Origin: an uncultured Bacteroidales bacterium
GTDB lineage: Bacteria; Bacteroidota; Bacteroidia; Bacteroidales; UBA932
DNA: 64,000 nt
Reading direction: 5' to 3'
NCBI GenBank assembly: GCA_900319855.1
Contig: ONQC01000004.1
Coordinates: forward strand, 124,001-188,000
The position numbers and the translations under genes were made by a program. Under the pieces are notes generated by a model. The model saw only the letters and a program-made list of their open reading frames with translations, ran no database searches and was not told where the DNA came from. Positions 40,875 through 48,750 of this stretch are shown here, piece by piece. The stretch's first letter is position 1, and every line of letters begins with the position of its first letter.

Positions 40875-42362
40875 ATGGAATACGGATTCGACAACCAAAA
40901 GTACCTGAAGATCCAATCGGATCGCATCAAACAGCGCATCGCCACCTTCGGCGACAAACTCTACATGGAATTCGGCGGAAAGCTCTTCGATGACTTCCAC
41001 GCCAGCCGAGTACTTCCGGGTTTCGAACCCGACAGCAAGCTCAAAATGCTCATGCAGCTGCGTGACGATGCTGAAATCATCATCGTCATCAGCGCCGTGG
41101 ACATCGAGAAGAACAAGATCCGCAACGACCTGGGCATCACCTACGACATGGACGTCCTGCGCCTGCGGGACGAGTTCATGGACCGCGGATTGAGCGTCAA
41201 CAGCGTCGTGATCACCCACTTCAACGGCCAGTCCAGCGCGGAAGCCTACCGCAAGCGCCTGGAAAACATGGGGATCAAGGTCTATTACCACCATACCATT
41301 GAGGGCTATCCCAACAATGTCGCCCTGATCGATTCCGAAGAGGGTTTCGGCAAGAACGACTATGTCGAGACGACCAAGCCGCTCGTCGTGGTGACAGCTC
41401 CCGGTCCGGGCAGCGGCAAGATGGCGGTCTGCCTGAGCCAGCTGTATCAGGAAAACAAACGGGGCATCAAGGCGGGATATGCGAAGTTCGAGACCTTCCC
41501 GGTCTGGAACCTGCCGCTTTCCCATCCGATCAACATCGCGTATGAAGCGGCGACGGCCGACCTGGACGACGTGAACATGATCGACCCGTTCCACCTGGAT
41601 GCCTATGGCGAGACCGCGGTCAACTACAACCGGGACATCGAGATTTTCCCGGTGATGAACGCTTTGTTCGACGACATCTATGGCCAGACGCCTTACAAGT
41701 CTCCTACGGACATGGGCGTGAACATGATCGGATACTGCATCAGCGATGACGAGGTTTGCAGCAAGGCCTCCTTGCAGGAGGTGATCCGCCGGTATTATTC
41801 CGCCCTCTGCAATTATGCGGAAGGCAAGGGAAGCGAGGCGGAGATCGCCAAGATCGCGATGCTGATGAAGAAGGCGAAGATCACGACCGACGACCGCAAG
41901 TGCACCGTGGCCGCCAAGGAGCGACTGGAGAAATCCCAGTATGCGACCGCCGCCATCGAGCTTTGTGACGGGACCCTCCTGACGGGCGAGACCAGCTCCC
42001 TGCTGGGACCCAGCGCGGCCTTGCTGCTCAATGCCTTGAAGTATCTGGCCGGCATCGCCCACAATGTCAAGCTCATTCCGCAGCAGATGATCGCCCCGAT
42101 CCAGAAGACCAAGGTCAACTACCTGCACGGCCACAATCCGCGCCTGCATACGGACGAGGTGCTGGTCGCGATCTCCATGATGAGCCTGATCGACGAGAAC
42201 TGCAAGATGGCCCTGGACCAGCTGCCCAACCTGGCCGGCGCACAGGTCCATTCTACCGTCATGCTGAGCGAGGTGGACCGCAAGACCTTCCAGAAACTGG
42301 GTATCGGCCTGACCTGCGATCCGGTACGCAAGCTCAAGGTCCACCGCGATGAAACGGATTGA
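40875..42362 (+). CDS. DUF1846 family protein
   Basis: This 495-residue cytoplasmic protein has the DUF1846 opening (MEYGFDNQKYLKIQSDRIKQRI) and family segments such as VVTAPGPGSGKMAVCLSQLYQ and YAKFETFPVWNLPLSHPINIAYEAATADLDDVNMIDPFHL. The GPGSGK loop hints at nucleotide binding, but the biochemical role is unknown. ATG at 40875 is the family start and fits the promoter; an ATG at 40848 lies inside the -7 box. Its last 14 bases overlap the Nudix-HD gene, which suggests shared expression with nucleotide and DNA repair enzymes. Confidence 0.93.
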   Translation: MEYGFDNQKYLKIQSDRIKQRIATFGDKLYMEFGGKLFDDFHASRVLPGFEPDSKLKMLMQLRDDAEIIIVISAVDIEKNKIRNDLGITYDMDVLRLRDEFMDRGLSVNSVVITHFNGQSSAEAYRKRLENMGIKVYYHHTIEGYPNNVALIDSEEGFGKNDYVETTKPLVVVTAPGPGSGKMAVCLSQLYQENKRGIKAGYAKFETFPVWNLPLSHPINIAYEAATADLDDVNMIDPFHLDAYGETAVNYNRDIEIFPVMNALFDDIYGQTPYKSPTDMGVNMIGYCISDDEVCSKASLQEVIRRYYSALCNYAEGKGSEAEIAKIAMLMKKAKITTDDRKCTVAAKERLEKSQYATAAIELCDGTLLTGETSSLLGPSAALLLNALKYLAGIAHNVKLIPQQMIAPIQKTKVNYLHGHNPRLHTDEVLVAISMMSLIDENCKMALDQLPNLAGAQVHSTVMLSEVDRKTFQKLGIGLTCDPVRKLKVHRDETD

Positions 42363-43362
42363 GGTCGTTGCCGCCGTCATCCGGCGGGGCGCCCGGATCT
42401 TTGCGACCCAGCGCGGGTACGGTGACTTCAAGGACTGGTGGGAATTCCCGGGCGGAAAAATGGAAGCGGGGGAGACCCCGGAGGCCGCCCTGGTCCGGGA
42501 AATCCGGGAGGAACTCTCCACGGAGATCCGTATCGACCGTTTCCTGGAGACCGTGGAATGGGATTATCCCGCCTTTCACCTGACCCTGCATTGTTTCCTG
42601 TGTTCGCTTTGCTCCGAAGCGTTGCACCTGAATGAACATGAAGCGGCCCGCTGGCTGGACTATACGCAGTTGCACGATGTCCGCTGGCTCCCGGCCGACG
42701 AGGGTCTGCTGCCGCTGCTGGCTGCGGAATTGCTGGGCGTCGATCCGACGCTGGCTGCTTTTCTGGAAACGCAGGTCATCCCGCGATATGCCGGTTTTGA
42801 CAAGGCCCATCGGGAAGACCATGCCCGCAGCGTGGTTTCGCGGGCCATCGACCTGGCGGCCTGGTATCCCGTGGACCGGAACATGCTCTATACGGCTGCG
42901 GCCTGCCATGACCTGGGTCTGTCGGTCGACCGGAAAACCCATCATCTGGAAAGCGGAAAGGCGATCCGGGAAATGGCGGAACTGCGCCGGTGGTTCGATG
43001 ACGGACAGATTGAGTCGATCGCGCAGGCTGCGGAGGATCACCGGGCTTCCTCGGACCATGAACCCCGTTCCGTATACGGCCGGATTGTGGCCGAAGCGGA
43101 CCGGCAGATCGTTCCGGAATCCATCATCCGCCGGACCATCCAATACGGCCTGGCCCATTATCCGGAGCTGCCGCGGGAGGGCCATTGGCAGCGGATGCTG
43201 GACCACCTGCATGAGAAATATGCCGAAGGCGGCTACCTGAAACTCTGGATTCCCGAATCGCCCAATGCCGCCCGCCTGAAAGAGTTGCGGGCCATCATCC
43301 GCGATGAGGAGACCTTGCGGACGCTGTTTGAGCAAATCTACGCGGAAGAGACCCATGGATAA
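42349..43362 (+). CDS. Nudix hydrolase - HD domain fusion
   Basis: Residues 1-130 are a MutT-like Nudix hydrolase with a complete Nudix box at 36-58 (G-x5-E-x7-REIREEL, from GGKMEAGETPEA) and the family opening VVAAVIRRGARIFATQRGYG. Residues 145-300 are an HD-type phosphohydrolase: HREDH (154-158), ACHDLGL with His187-Asp188, and QAAEDH. The first part should clean oxidised dNTPs; the HD part may hydrolyse another nucleotide. It overlaps DUF1846 by 14 bp and alkD by 8 bp. Fusion in one frame is clear; the function of the HD half is inferred. Confidence 0.88.
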   Translation: MKRIEVVAAVIRRGARIFATQRGYGDFKDWWEFPGGKMEAGETPEAALVREIREELSTEIRIDRFLETVEWDYPAFHLTLHCFLCSLCSEALHLNEHEAARWLDYTQLHDVRWLPADEGLLPLLAAELLGVDPTLAAFLETQVIPRYAGFDKAHREDHARSVVSRAIDLAAWYPVDRNMLYTAAACHDLGLSVDRKTHHLESGKAIREMAELRRWFDDGQIESIAQAAEDHRASSDHEPRSVYGRIVAEADRQIVPESIIRRTIQYGLAHYPELPREGHWQRMLDHLHEKYAEGGYLKLWIPESPNAARLKELRAIIRDEETLRTLFEQIYAEETHG

Positions 43363-44092
43363 TGTGCTTCTGACAGAAATGCTGTCCCATGCCGACCCCT
43401 CCCAGGTGGAGGGGCTTTCCCGGTTTTTCAAGACCGGGCCTGGACAGTATGGGGAAGGGGACAAGTTTCTGGGTATCAAGGTGCCCGTGACGCGCAGCGT
43501 GGTGAAAGCCTGCTGGCGTTCCAGCAGTTTCAGGGACTTGGAATCCTGTATCTCGAGTGCGTATCACGAGGTCCGGCTGGCGGCTTTGCTGGCCCTGGTC
43601 GAGATCTTCTCCCACGCCAAAAAAGATCCTTTCCTCCGTCAGCGATGCGTGGAATTCTATCTGTCGCATACCGACCGGATCAATAACTGGGACCTGGTGG
43701 ACTTGTCCTGCTATCCGCTGCTGGGCGAATGGCTGCTGGACAAAGACCGGACGCTTCTGCATGACCTGGCCCGGGACGGAAAGAACATCTGGGAACAGCG
43801 CATCGGTATCGTCAGCACCATGACGTTTGTCCGTCACGGCCAGCTGGATGACACTTTTGCCATTGCCGATATCCTGCTCTATCATCCGCACGACCTGATC
43901 CAAAAGGCGGTCGGATGGCTGCTCCGCGAAGCCGGCAAGCGGGATGAAGCGCGGCTTTGTGCCTTTCTGGACAGCCGCTGCACTTCCATGCCCCGGACCA
44001 TGCTGCGCTATGCCATCGAAAAGTTTCCGGAGGACCGGCGCAAATCCTACCTTATTGCTTGTTCAGGAAATCGGAGGCCGCGCTGCCCGTGA
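43355..44092 (+). CDS. DNA alkylation repair protein (AlkD family)
   Basis: The protein of about 245 residues is made of helical HEAT-like repeats. It carries AlkD hallmarks: FKTGPGQYGEGDKFLGIKVPVTR near the N-terminus and NNWDLVDLSCYPLLGEWL in the middle, with the conserved Trp and Asp that bind and cut alkylated bases. It removes positively charged N3/N7-alkyl purines. The ATG at 43355 overlaps the Nudix-HD stop. The 3' end overlaps the convergent AraC gene by 41 bp; the last dozen residues (SGNRRPRCP) may be an added tail. Confidence 0.87.
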   Translation: MDNVLLTEMLSHADPSQVEGLSRFFKTGPGQYGEGDKFLGIKVPVTRSVVKACWRSSSFRDLESCISSAYHEVRLAALLALVEIFSHAKKDPFLRQRCVEFYLSHTDRINNWDLVDLSCYPLLGEWLLDKDRTLLHDLARDGKNIWEQRIGIVSTMTFVRHGQLDDTFAIADILLYHPHDLIQKAVGWLLREAGKRDEARLCAFLDSRCTSMPRTMLRYAIEKFPEDRRKSYLIACSGNRRPRCP

Positions 44093-44924
44093 CTTTCTTG
44101 AACAGGCGGCTGAAATGGTGCGGGTAGTTGAATCCCAGCAGGTCGGCTACTTCTCCGATGGTGAGGCCCTTCATCAGCAGATTCTTGGCTTCTCCGATCA
44201 CAAACTCGTGGATGTAGCCGATGGCCGTGCCGCCGGTCTCCCGGTGCACCAGATCGCCGAAATAGCTGGCAGAGTAGGCCAGCTCCGAAGCGCACCATCC
44301 CACGGTGGGAAGGCCCTTTTCATGCTGCAGCCCCTTTGTGAAATAATCCACCAGCAGACGGTGGAAACGCTTGAGGATATCGCTGTCTCCCTGCTCTTTC
44401 TCCGAAATCTGGCGGAGGTAGATACGGTTGCAATAACCCAGAATCAGTTGGAGATAGCCTGTGATGACGGCTCTGAAGGCAGGGGAGTCGGCGTTTTCCC
44501 GCAGTTCCGCCCGGAGCGTGGACATGAGCAAGGAAATCCGCTCCCATTCCTGCGGTTCCATCCGGAGAGCCTCTGTGGAAAAATAGGAGAAGAACGGGTA
44601 GGCGGGGCTGAGCAGTTCTCCGGACCATAGCAAGGCCCATCCGTTGATGTAAAGCGGCGTACCGTTGTCTTCCGCACCGCCCACCTGACCGGGTGCCACC
44701 GCAATGATGGATCTTTCTCCCACGACGATGGACTTGGTCCCGTATGACAGGTATTTGGGAAATTGCTGCTGGATGAAAAGGCCGTATACGCCGTAATTGT
44801 TCAGACTGCTGTGGATGGGGGAAACCTCGTCATAGCTGACCACGGCGATCTGCGGATGAAGGACCGGCGCATCCACGGACTGCGCATAAACGTTGGGGTT
44901 GTCTATCTTGAGAATCGTCTTCAT
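44052..44924 (-). CDS. AraC family transcriptional regulator
   Basis: The 290-residue protein has a cupin-like N-terminal sensor (VVGERSIIAVAPGQVGG) and a C-terminal pair of helix-turn-helix motifs. The second is strong (LTIGEVADLLGFNYPHHFSRLFKKVTGSAASDF), the AraC signature. It is divergent from the hydrolase gene at 45017, with direct and inverted repeats between, so it very likely controls that gene. The 3' end overlaps alkD by 41 bp. Confidence 0.9.
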   Translation of the reverse strand: MKTILKIDNPNVYAQSVDAPVLHPQIAVVSYDEVSPIHSSLNNYGVYGLFIQQQFPKYLSYGTKSIVVGERSIIAVAPGQVGGAEDNGTPLYINGWALLWSGELLSPAYPFFSYFSTEALRMEPQEWERISLLMSTLRAELRENADSPAFRAVITGYLQLILGYCNRIYLRQISEKEQGDSDILKRFHRLLVDYFTKGLQHEKGLPTVGWCASELAYSASYFGDLVHRETGGTAIGYIHEFVIGEAKNLLMKGLTIGEVADLLGFNYPHHFSRLFKKVTGSAASDFLNKQ

Positions 44925-44932
44925 GATGACAA

Positions 44933-45012
44933 CAAAGATAGCGAAATCTGCGAAATTGGTATAAATACCGCTAAATCCGTTACAAAAAGTTTGATGGCTC
45001 GCCGTACCTTTG
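44933..45012. promoter_or_regulatory. Divergent promoter/operator region of araC-like gene and hydrolase
   Basis: The left end has TATCTTTG on the minus strand (44933-44940) for the AraC gene and the right end TACCTTTG (45005-45012) for the hydrolase. Both sit within 10 bases of their ATG. Between them are the direct repeat GCGAAAT (44941-44947 and 44950-44956) and the palindrome GGTAT-AA-ATACC (44958-44969), likely regulator sites. Confidence 0.6.
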
Positions 45013-45016
45013 CAAC

Positions 45017-46129
45017 ATGAAAAAGACCATCATCCCAGTCCTCGCAGCCTTGTCGCTGCTGGGCTGCAACCAGAACCAAGAACAGAATATGAGCACAATG
45101 ACCCTTACCCAGGAGTGGGACAAGACTTTCGCCTTGAGCGAAAAGGTGAATCACCGGAAAGTCACCTTCGACAACCAGTTCGGATTGACCCTCGCGGCTG
45201 ACTTGTATGCGCCTAAAGATGTTGCGGCAAAGCTCCCGGCCATCGCCGTGAGCGGTCCCTTCGGTGCCAGCAAGGAACAGTCCAGCGGCTTGTATGCCAT
45301 GAACATGGCCGAGCGCGGCTTCGTGGCGCTGGCCTTCGACCCTTCCTATACCGGAGAGAGCAGCGGTGAACCCCGCGGAACGACTTCTCCCGATATCAAT
45401 ACCGAAGATTTCATGGCAGCCGTTGATTTCCTGTCCCGGCTGGACGAGGTGGATCCGCAGCGTATCGGCATTATTGGTATCTGTGGCTGGGGCGGCATCG
45501 GCCTCAATGCCGCGGCGGCCGATACCCGTATCAAGGCTTCGGCCATCGTTACGATGTACGACATGACCCGCAACAGCGGCAACGGTTATTTTGACGCGTC
45601 CGACAATGAGGAGGCCCGCCATGCCATGCGGGAGACCCTTTCGGGTCTGCGCCTGTCTGATCCGATGGCCATGACGGGTGGTGTCGTGGATCCGCTGCCG
45701 GAGGATGCGCCCCAGTTCGTCAAGGATTATCACGATTATTACAAGTCTCCGCGCGGTTATCATTCCCGCAGCGGCAACTCCAACGACGGCGGCAGGGTGA
45801 TCGGCACCCAGGCCTACAACAATGCCCGTTTCCTGTACTACGCCAATGAGATCCGTTCCGCCGTGCTGATCATCCACGGGGAGAAGGCCCATTCCCGCTA
45901 CATGGGGGAGGCTGCCTATCACTACATGGTGGAAGGAAAAGCCGACGGTTACAACTTTGTCGGCAAACCCAACCCCGTCCCGGAGAACAAGGAACTGTAC
46001 ATCGTCCCCGGTGCGTCACATTGCGACCTGTACGACGGCGGATGGACCGGCCCGGAAGGATCCGGGGAGCCCAAGAACCTGATTCCCTTTGACAAGATTG
46101 AGGGATTCTTCAACACCTATCTGAAATAA
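45017..46129 (+). CDS. Alpha/beta-hydrolase lipoprotein with Cys nucleophile
   Basis: The 370-residue protein has a lipobox (LSLLGC, Cys17), so it should be anchored outside the inner membrane. The hydrolase core shows the nucleophile elbow IGICGWGGIG with Cys156 in place of Ser, a likely acid Glu289 (IIHGEKAHSRY) and His335 (VPGASHCDLY). A Cys nucleophile is known from dienelactone hydrolases and some YcjY-like hydrolases. The substrate is unknown. It is divergent from the AraC gene and shares TAATG with the cyclophilin-like lipoprotein. Confidence 0.87.
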   Translation: MKKTIIPVLAALSLLGCNQNQEQNMSTMTLTQEWDKTFALSEKVNHRKVTFDNQFGLTLAADLYAPKDVAAKLPAIAVSGPFGASKEQSSGLYAMNMAERGFVALAFDPSYTGESSGEPRGTTSPDINTEDFMAAVDFLSRLDEVDPQRIGIIGICGWGGIGLNAAAADTRIKASAIVTMYDMTRNSGNGYFDASDNEEARHAMRETLSGLRLSDPMAMTGGVVDPLPEDAPQFVKDYHDYYKSPRGYHSRSGNSNDGGRVIGTQAYNNARFLYYANEIRSAVLIIHGEKAHSRYMGEAAYHYMVEGKADGYNFVGKPNPVPENKELYIVPGASHCDLYDGGWTGPEGSGEPKNLIPFDKIEGFFNTYLK

Positions 46130-46626
46130 TGAGGACCGTGGGCATCCTTTCGATTTTCATCAGTATTTGTTGCCTGGCCTCTTCCTGCACCCCGGACCCC
46201 GTTCCGGAGCCGGAGACCTATCAGGAAGTGCCGGGAGACAACGATTCATCCGTACCGGAGACCCCGAAACAACCAGAAGGATCCATGACCATCAAAATAA
46301 CGGTCGGCAGCAACGTTTTCAAGGCCGACATCGAGAACACGGAAACCGGGAAGGCTTTCCTCGATAAACTTCCGCTCACCCTCGACATGAGCGAGTTGAA
46401 CGGCAACGAGAAATACTGCTACGGTATTGCCCTCCCCAGGAACGACAAACATTTCGGCAGCCTGGCAGCCGGCGACCTGATGCTGTACTCCGGCAATTGC
46501 ATCGTCCTGTTTTATGGGTCGGCGGGCGGATACAGCTATACCCGCATCGGCAAACTGAAATCCACGGACGGCCTTGCCAAGGCGCTCGGGTCGGGTTCCG
46601 TTTCCGTCCGTTTCGAGAAAGAATAA
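46129..46626 (+). CDS. Cyclophilin-like-fold lipoprotein
   Basis: The 165-residue lipoprotein (lipid Cys20 in LASSC) has a Pro/Glu-rich linker (about 21-50). A compact domain of about 110 residues follows, with MTIKITVGSNVFKADIENTETGKAFLDKLPLTLDM, YCYGIALP, LAAGDLMLYSGNCIVLFYGS and YTRIGKL. This matches the cyclophilin-like (DUF-type, Cyclophil_like) proteins often found beside AraC regulators and hydrolases. Prolyl isomerase activity is not expected. Its start overlaps the hydrolase stop (TAATG). Confidence 0.82.
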   Translation: MRTVGILSIFISICCLASSCTPDPVPEPETYQEVPGDNDSSVPETPKQPEGSMTIKITVGSNVFKADIENTETGKAFLDKLPLTLDMSELNGNEKYCYGIALPRNDKHFGSLAAGDLMLYSGNCIVLFYGSAGGYSYTRIGKLKSTDGLAKALGSGSVSVRFEKE

Positions 46627-46634
46627 CGGAAAGA

Positions 46635-46666
46635 AAAACATCACGCTCAGTCGAGCGTGATGTTTT
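46635..46666. terminator. Bidirectional terminator
   Basis: A 14-bp stem, AAAACATCACGCTC against GAGCGTGATGTTTT with loop AGTC, lies between the lipoprotein gene (+) and greA (-). The greA stop codon lies inside it. Confidence 0.88.
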
Positions 46667-47114
46667 CGATTCTCAGGCGCAGGATTCCGGATGGGACGCT
46701 GGCTTCGGCGATTTCTCCGACCTTCTTGCCCATCAGCGCAGCGCCGATCGGGGATTTCAGCGAGATCTTGCCGGCTTCAAGGTCCATCTCATGGGGGCTG
46801 ACGATCTCGAATTGCATGCGGGTATTGGTCGAGAGGTTCGTGAATTCGACGCGGCTCAGGAGGCATACCCTGTCTTTGGGAAGGACGTCTGGGTCGATGA
46901 CGCGTGAATGTTCCAGGACTTTCTGCAGGAAACGGATACGGCTGATGGTCTTCGCCTGGATCCGCCTTGCTTCGCGGTATCCGGCATTCTCGCTCAGGTC
47001 CCCTTGGGCGCGTGCCTCCGCGAGGTCGTCCTTCACCTTGGGGTAAACTACGCCCATAAGATGCTTCAACTCGGCAGCAATCTCATCGTATCGTTGTTTC
47101 GACAGGTATTCCAT
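46647..47114 (-). CDS. greA: Transcription elongation factor GreA
   Basis: GreA enters the RNA polymerase secondary channel and triggers cleavage of backtracked RNA. The 155-residue protein has the N-terminal coiled coil with the acidic tip GDLSENAGY (38-46) and the C-terminal FKBP-like domain (ISLKSPIGAALMGKKVGEIAEASVPSG). A TACATTTG box lies 5 bases before the ATG, so the mRNA may be nearly leaderless. It is monocistronic. Confidence 0.95.
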   Translation of the reverse strand: MEYLSKQRYDEIAAELKHLMGVVYPKVKDDLAEARAQGDLSENAGYREARRIQAKTISRIRFLQKVLEHSRVIDPDVLPKDRVCLLSRVEFTNLSTNTRMQFEIVSPHEMDLEAGKISLKSPIGAALMGKKVGEIAEASVPSGILRLRIENITLD

Positions 47115-47118
47115 GGCT

Positions 47119-47126
47119 CAAATGTA
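47119..47126 (-). promoter_or_regulatory. -7 box TACATTTG of greA
   Basis: An exact match lies immediately upstream of the greA ATG. The -33 position reads TTTTC rather than TTTG. Confidence 0.45.
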
Positions 47127-47159
47127 CTCATTTCCTGCGAAACTTGAAAACCACCGGGA

Positions 47160-47879
47160 TCAATACCTGATTGAAATCCCCACTTGTACGGAATTATACG
47201 TCGGTACTTGTTTGGAGGTATTCCCGATAACCGGCTTATAACCCACGCTCAGACCCATGTCGTGATACCATACCCCGGCTTTGAAACTCAGGCGGAAACC
47301 ACTGTTGGTGTTCATATTATCCTGCCTGCTGATTCCGGAAACATCCTGGATCGAATACACGTTTTTCAAACTGGTTACTCCGAGGCCGGGGATAACGAAA
47401 ACGCCGGCTTTCCAGTCCCCGAATTCCCTGATATAGCCGATTTGAAGGCCCATGAGGTTTTCTGACCAGGTGGAGCGGGCATTGCACCAATTCGAGGGGG
47501 TGGCAATGATGCTTCCGTCATCTGCAAAGGAATACCCCTTTTGGAGACGATTGACATTCACGTCTGCGAGAAGGCCCACCGAAATTACATTCTCATTCCT
47601 CCCTGGCCTGTATTGCAGGCCGGCAAGGTGCAAAGTGGCATACCAACCGGTTGACTTGAGCTGCTCGGGAGCGCCTGACAGATAATTGACTCCGGCGGCC
47701 AGTTCTTCAAACGCCACGACGGACCAAGTGGGCTTCAACGCCCGCGTTGTAATCCCGAAGACGGGTACTTCGAAGTTCAACTTCCTACCGACAACCGTTG
47801 AGACGGTATCCGGGGCCTGGGCAAAAACCTCTATTGCCGTAAGGCCTGCGACAAGAATCAGAAAAGCTTTCTTTATCAT
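47160..47879 (-). CDS. Secreted beta-barrel-like protein, unknown
   Basis: The 239-residue protein has a signal peptide (MIKKAFLILVAGLTAIEVFA, cut before QAPD). The body is a series of amphipathic strands (WYATLHLAGLQYRP, NVISVGLLADVNV, LMGLQIGYIREF, GFRLSFKAGVWYHD) ending in Tyr (VGISIRY), the pattern of a small outer-membrane barrel. I do not recognise the family. It is the last gene of the ECF sigma operon, 8 bp after the preceding gene, so it is probably part of that stress or envelope response. Confidence 0.75.
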   Translation of the reverse strand: MIKKAFLILVAGLTAIEVFAQAPDTVSTVVGRKLNFEVPVFGITTRALKPTWSVVAFEELAAGVNYLSGAPEQLKSTGWYATLHLAGLQYRPGRNENVISVGLLADVNVNRLQKGYSFADDGSIIATPSNWCNARSTWSENLMGLQIGYIREFGDWKAGVFVIPGLGVTSLKNVYSIQDVSGISRQDNMNTNSGFRLSFKAGVWYHDMGLSVGYKPVIGNTSKQVPTYNSVQVGISIRY

Positions 47880-47887
47880 AGTGTAAA

Positions 47888-48331
47888 TTATTGTTTGTCA
47901 AACATTTTTCTTAAATCATCGAGCGTGGCGGTCCCTTCCAGGTAAAGGATCGTGACCTTCCATTTATCCCCGACCTCCCTGGCCTGGTAGCAGAGGTAAC
48001 GGTTCATCTTTCCGGTCGACAAGGGCTGCACGAGCGCATAGGTCAGCAGGTCTCCGACCTTCTCCGTCTCATTGACGGCGGCTCCGTCTGCATCGGCTTC
48101 TACCAATGCCGCCACCTTTCGGGTCAATGCTTCATTTGCCAGGAAACTGATGCCCCGGTAGTAATCCAGCTGATACGCCGCCATGCTGCTGCCACGCACC
48201 TCCGTCACCACCATCTGCTTCCTGGGAACCACTTTTCCCTGGAACACCGGATAGCAGTTGAGGTCCCGCTGGGCCGATGCGGAGAGTGCCAGCAGCAAGA
48301 GCGCCATGAGGGTAACAATTGTCTTTTTCAT
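47888..48331 (-). CDS. Secreted protein of the sigma operon (DUF6108-like?)
   Basis: The 147-residue protein has a signal peptide (cut near SASA/Q21) and a mixed alpha/beta body (GKVVPRKQMVVTEVRGSSMAAYQLDYYRGISF and later YLCYQAREVGDKWKVTILYLEGTATLDDLRKMF). It resembles a small periplasmic family that accompanies ECF sigma/anti-sigma pairs in Bacteroides, possibly DUF6108; I am not sure of the name. Its start overlaps the anti-sigma-like gene by four bases. Confidence 0.72.
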   Translation of the reverse strand: MKKTIVTLMALLLLALSASAQRDLNCYPVFQGKVVPRKQMVVTEVRGSSMAAYQLDYYRGISFLANEALTRKVAALVEADADGAAVNETEKVGDLLTYALVQPLSTGKMNRYLCYQAREVGDKWKVTILYLEGTATLDDLRKMFDKQ

Positions 48332-48750
48332 CGTTTGAACATTTCTATAAGGTTGGCTTCGGCAGGCGTCTGTCCGCCGAAGAAATCTGCCAGAGAGGCA
48401 TCCACCGTTGCCATGATTATCTCCTTGTCTGAAGATTTTTCACCATAGGCCAGACGGACCCATTCATCCGAAGACGGAATCCTGTCCGGCTTCGCGGGAT
48501 TGAGGCCGATCGCTACGATGATGGCAACGCTGGCGGCGACGGCCGCGAAAGAAAACATCCGGACGGTCCTTGCCTTTCGGACGGTCTTCTCTTTGCCGAT
48601 GGACAGGTATCCGAGCACACCCCGGATTTCCTCAAAGTCGGGATCCTTTGTCCTGGCGGCATACAGGGCCAGTTCCCGCTCCTCCTCAGGGGTCGTTTCT
48701 GCATCCCAGTAACGCTGCATCAGGGTTGTGTATTTCTCTTTATCTGTCAT
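48328..48750 (-). CDS. Putative anti-sigma factor
   Basis: The 140-residue protein has a short cytoplasmic part (1-64) rich in Glu and Arg, one membrane helix at about 65-83 (MFSFAAVAASVAIIVAIGL) and a short periplasmic tail. The size, topology and 11-bp overlap with the sigma gene are those of an anti-sigma factor. No ZAS zinc motif (HxxxCxxC) is visible. The role is inferred from position. Confidence 0.72.
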   Translation of the reverse strand: MTDKEKYTTLMQRYWDAETTPEEERELALYAARTKDPDFEEIRGVLGYLSIGKEKTVRKARTVRMFSFAAVAASVAIIVAIGLNPAKPDRIPSSDEWVRLAYGEKSSDKEIIMATVDASLADFFGGQTPAEANLIEMFKR

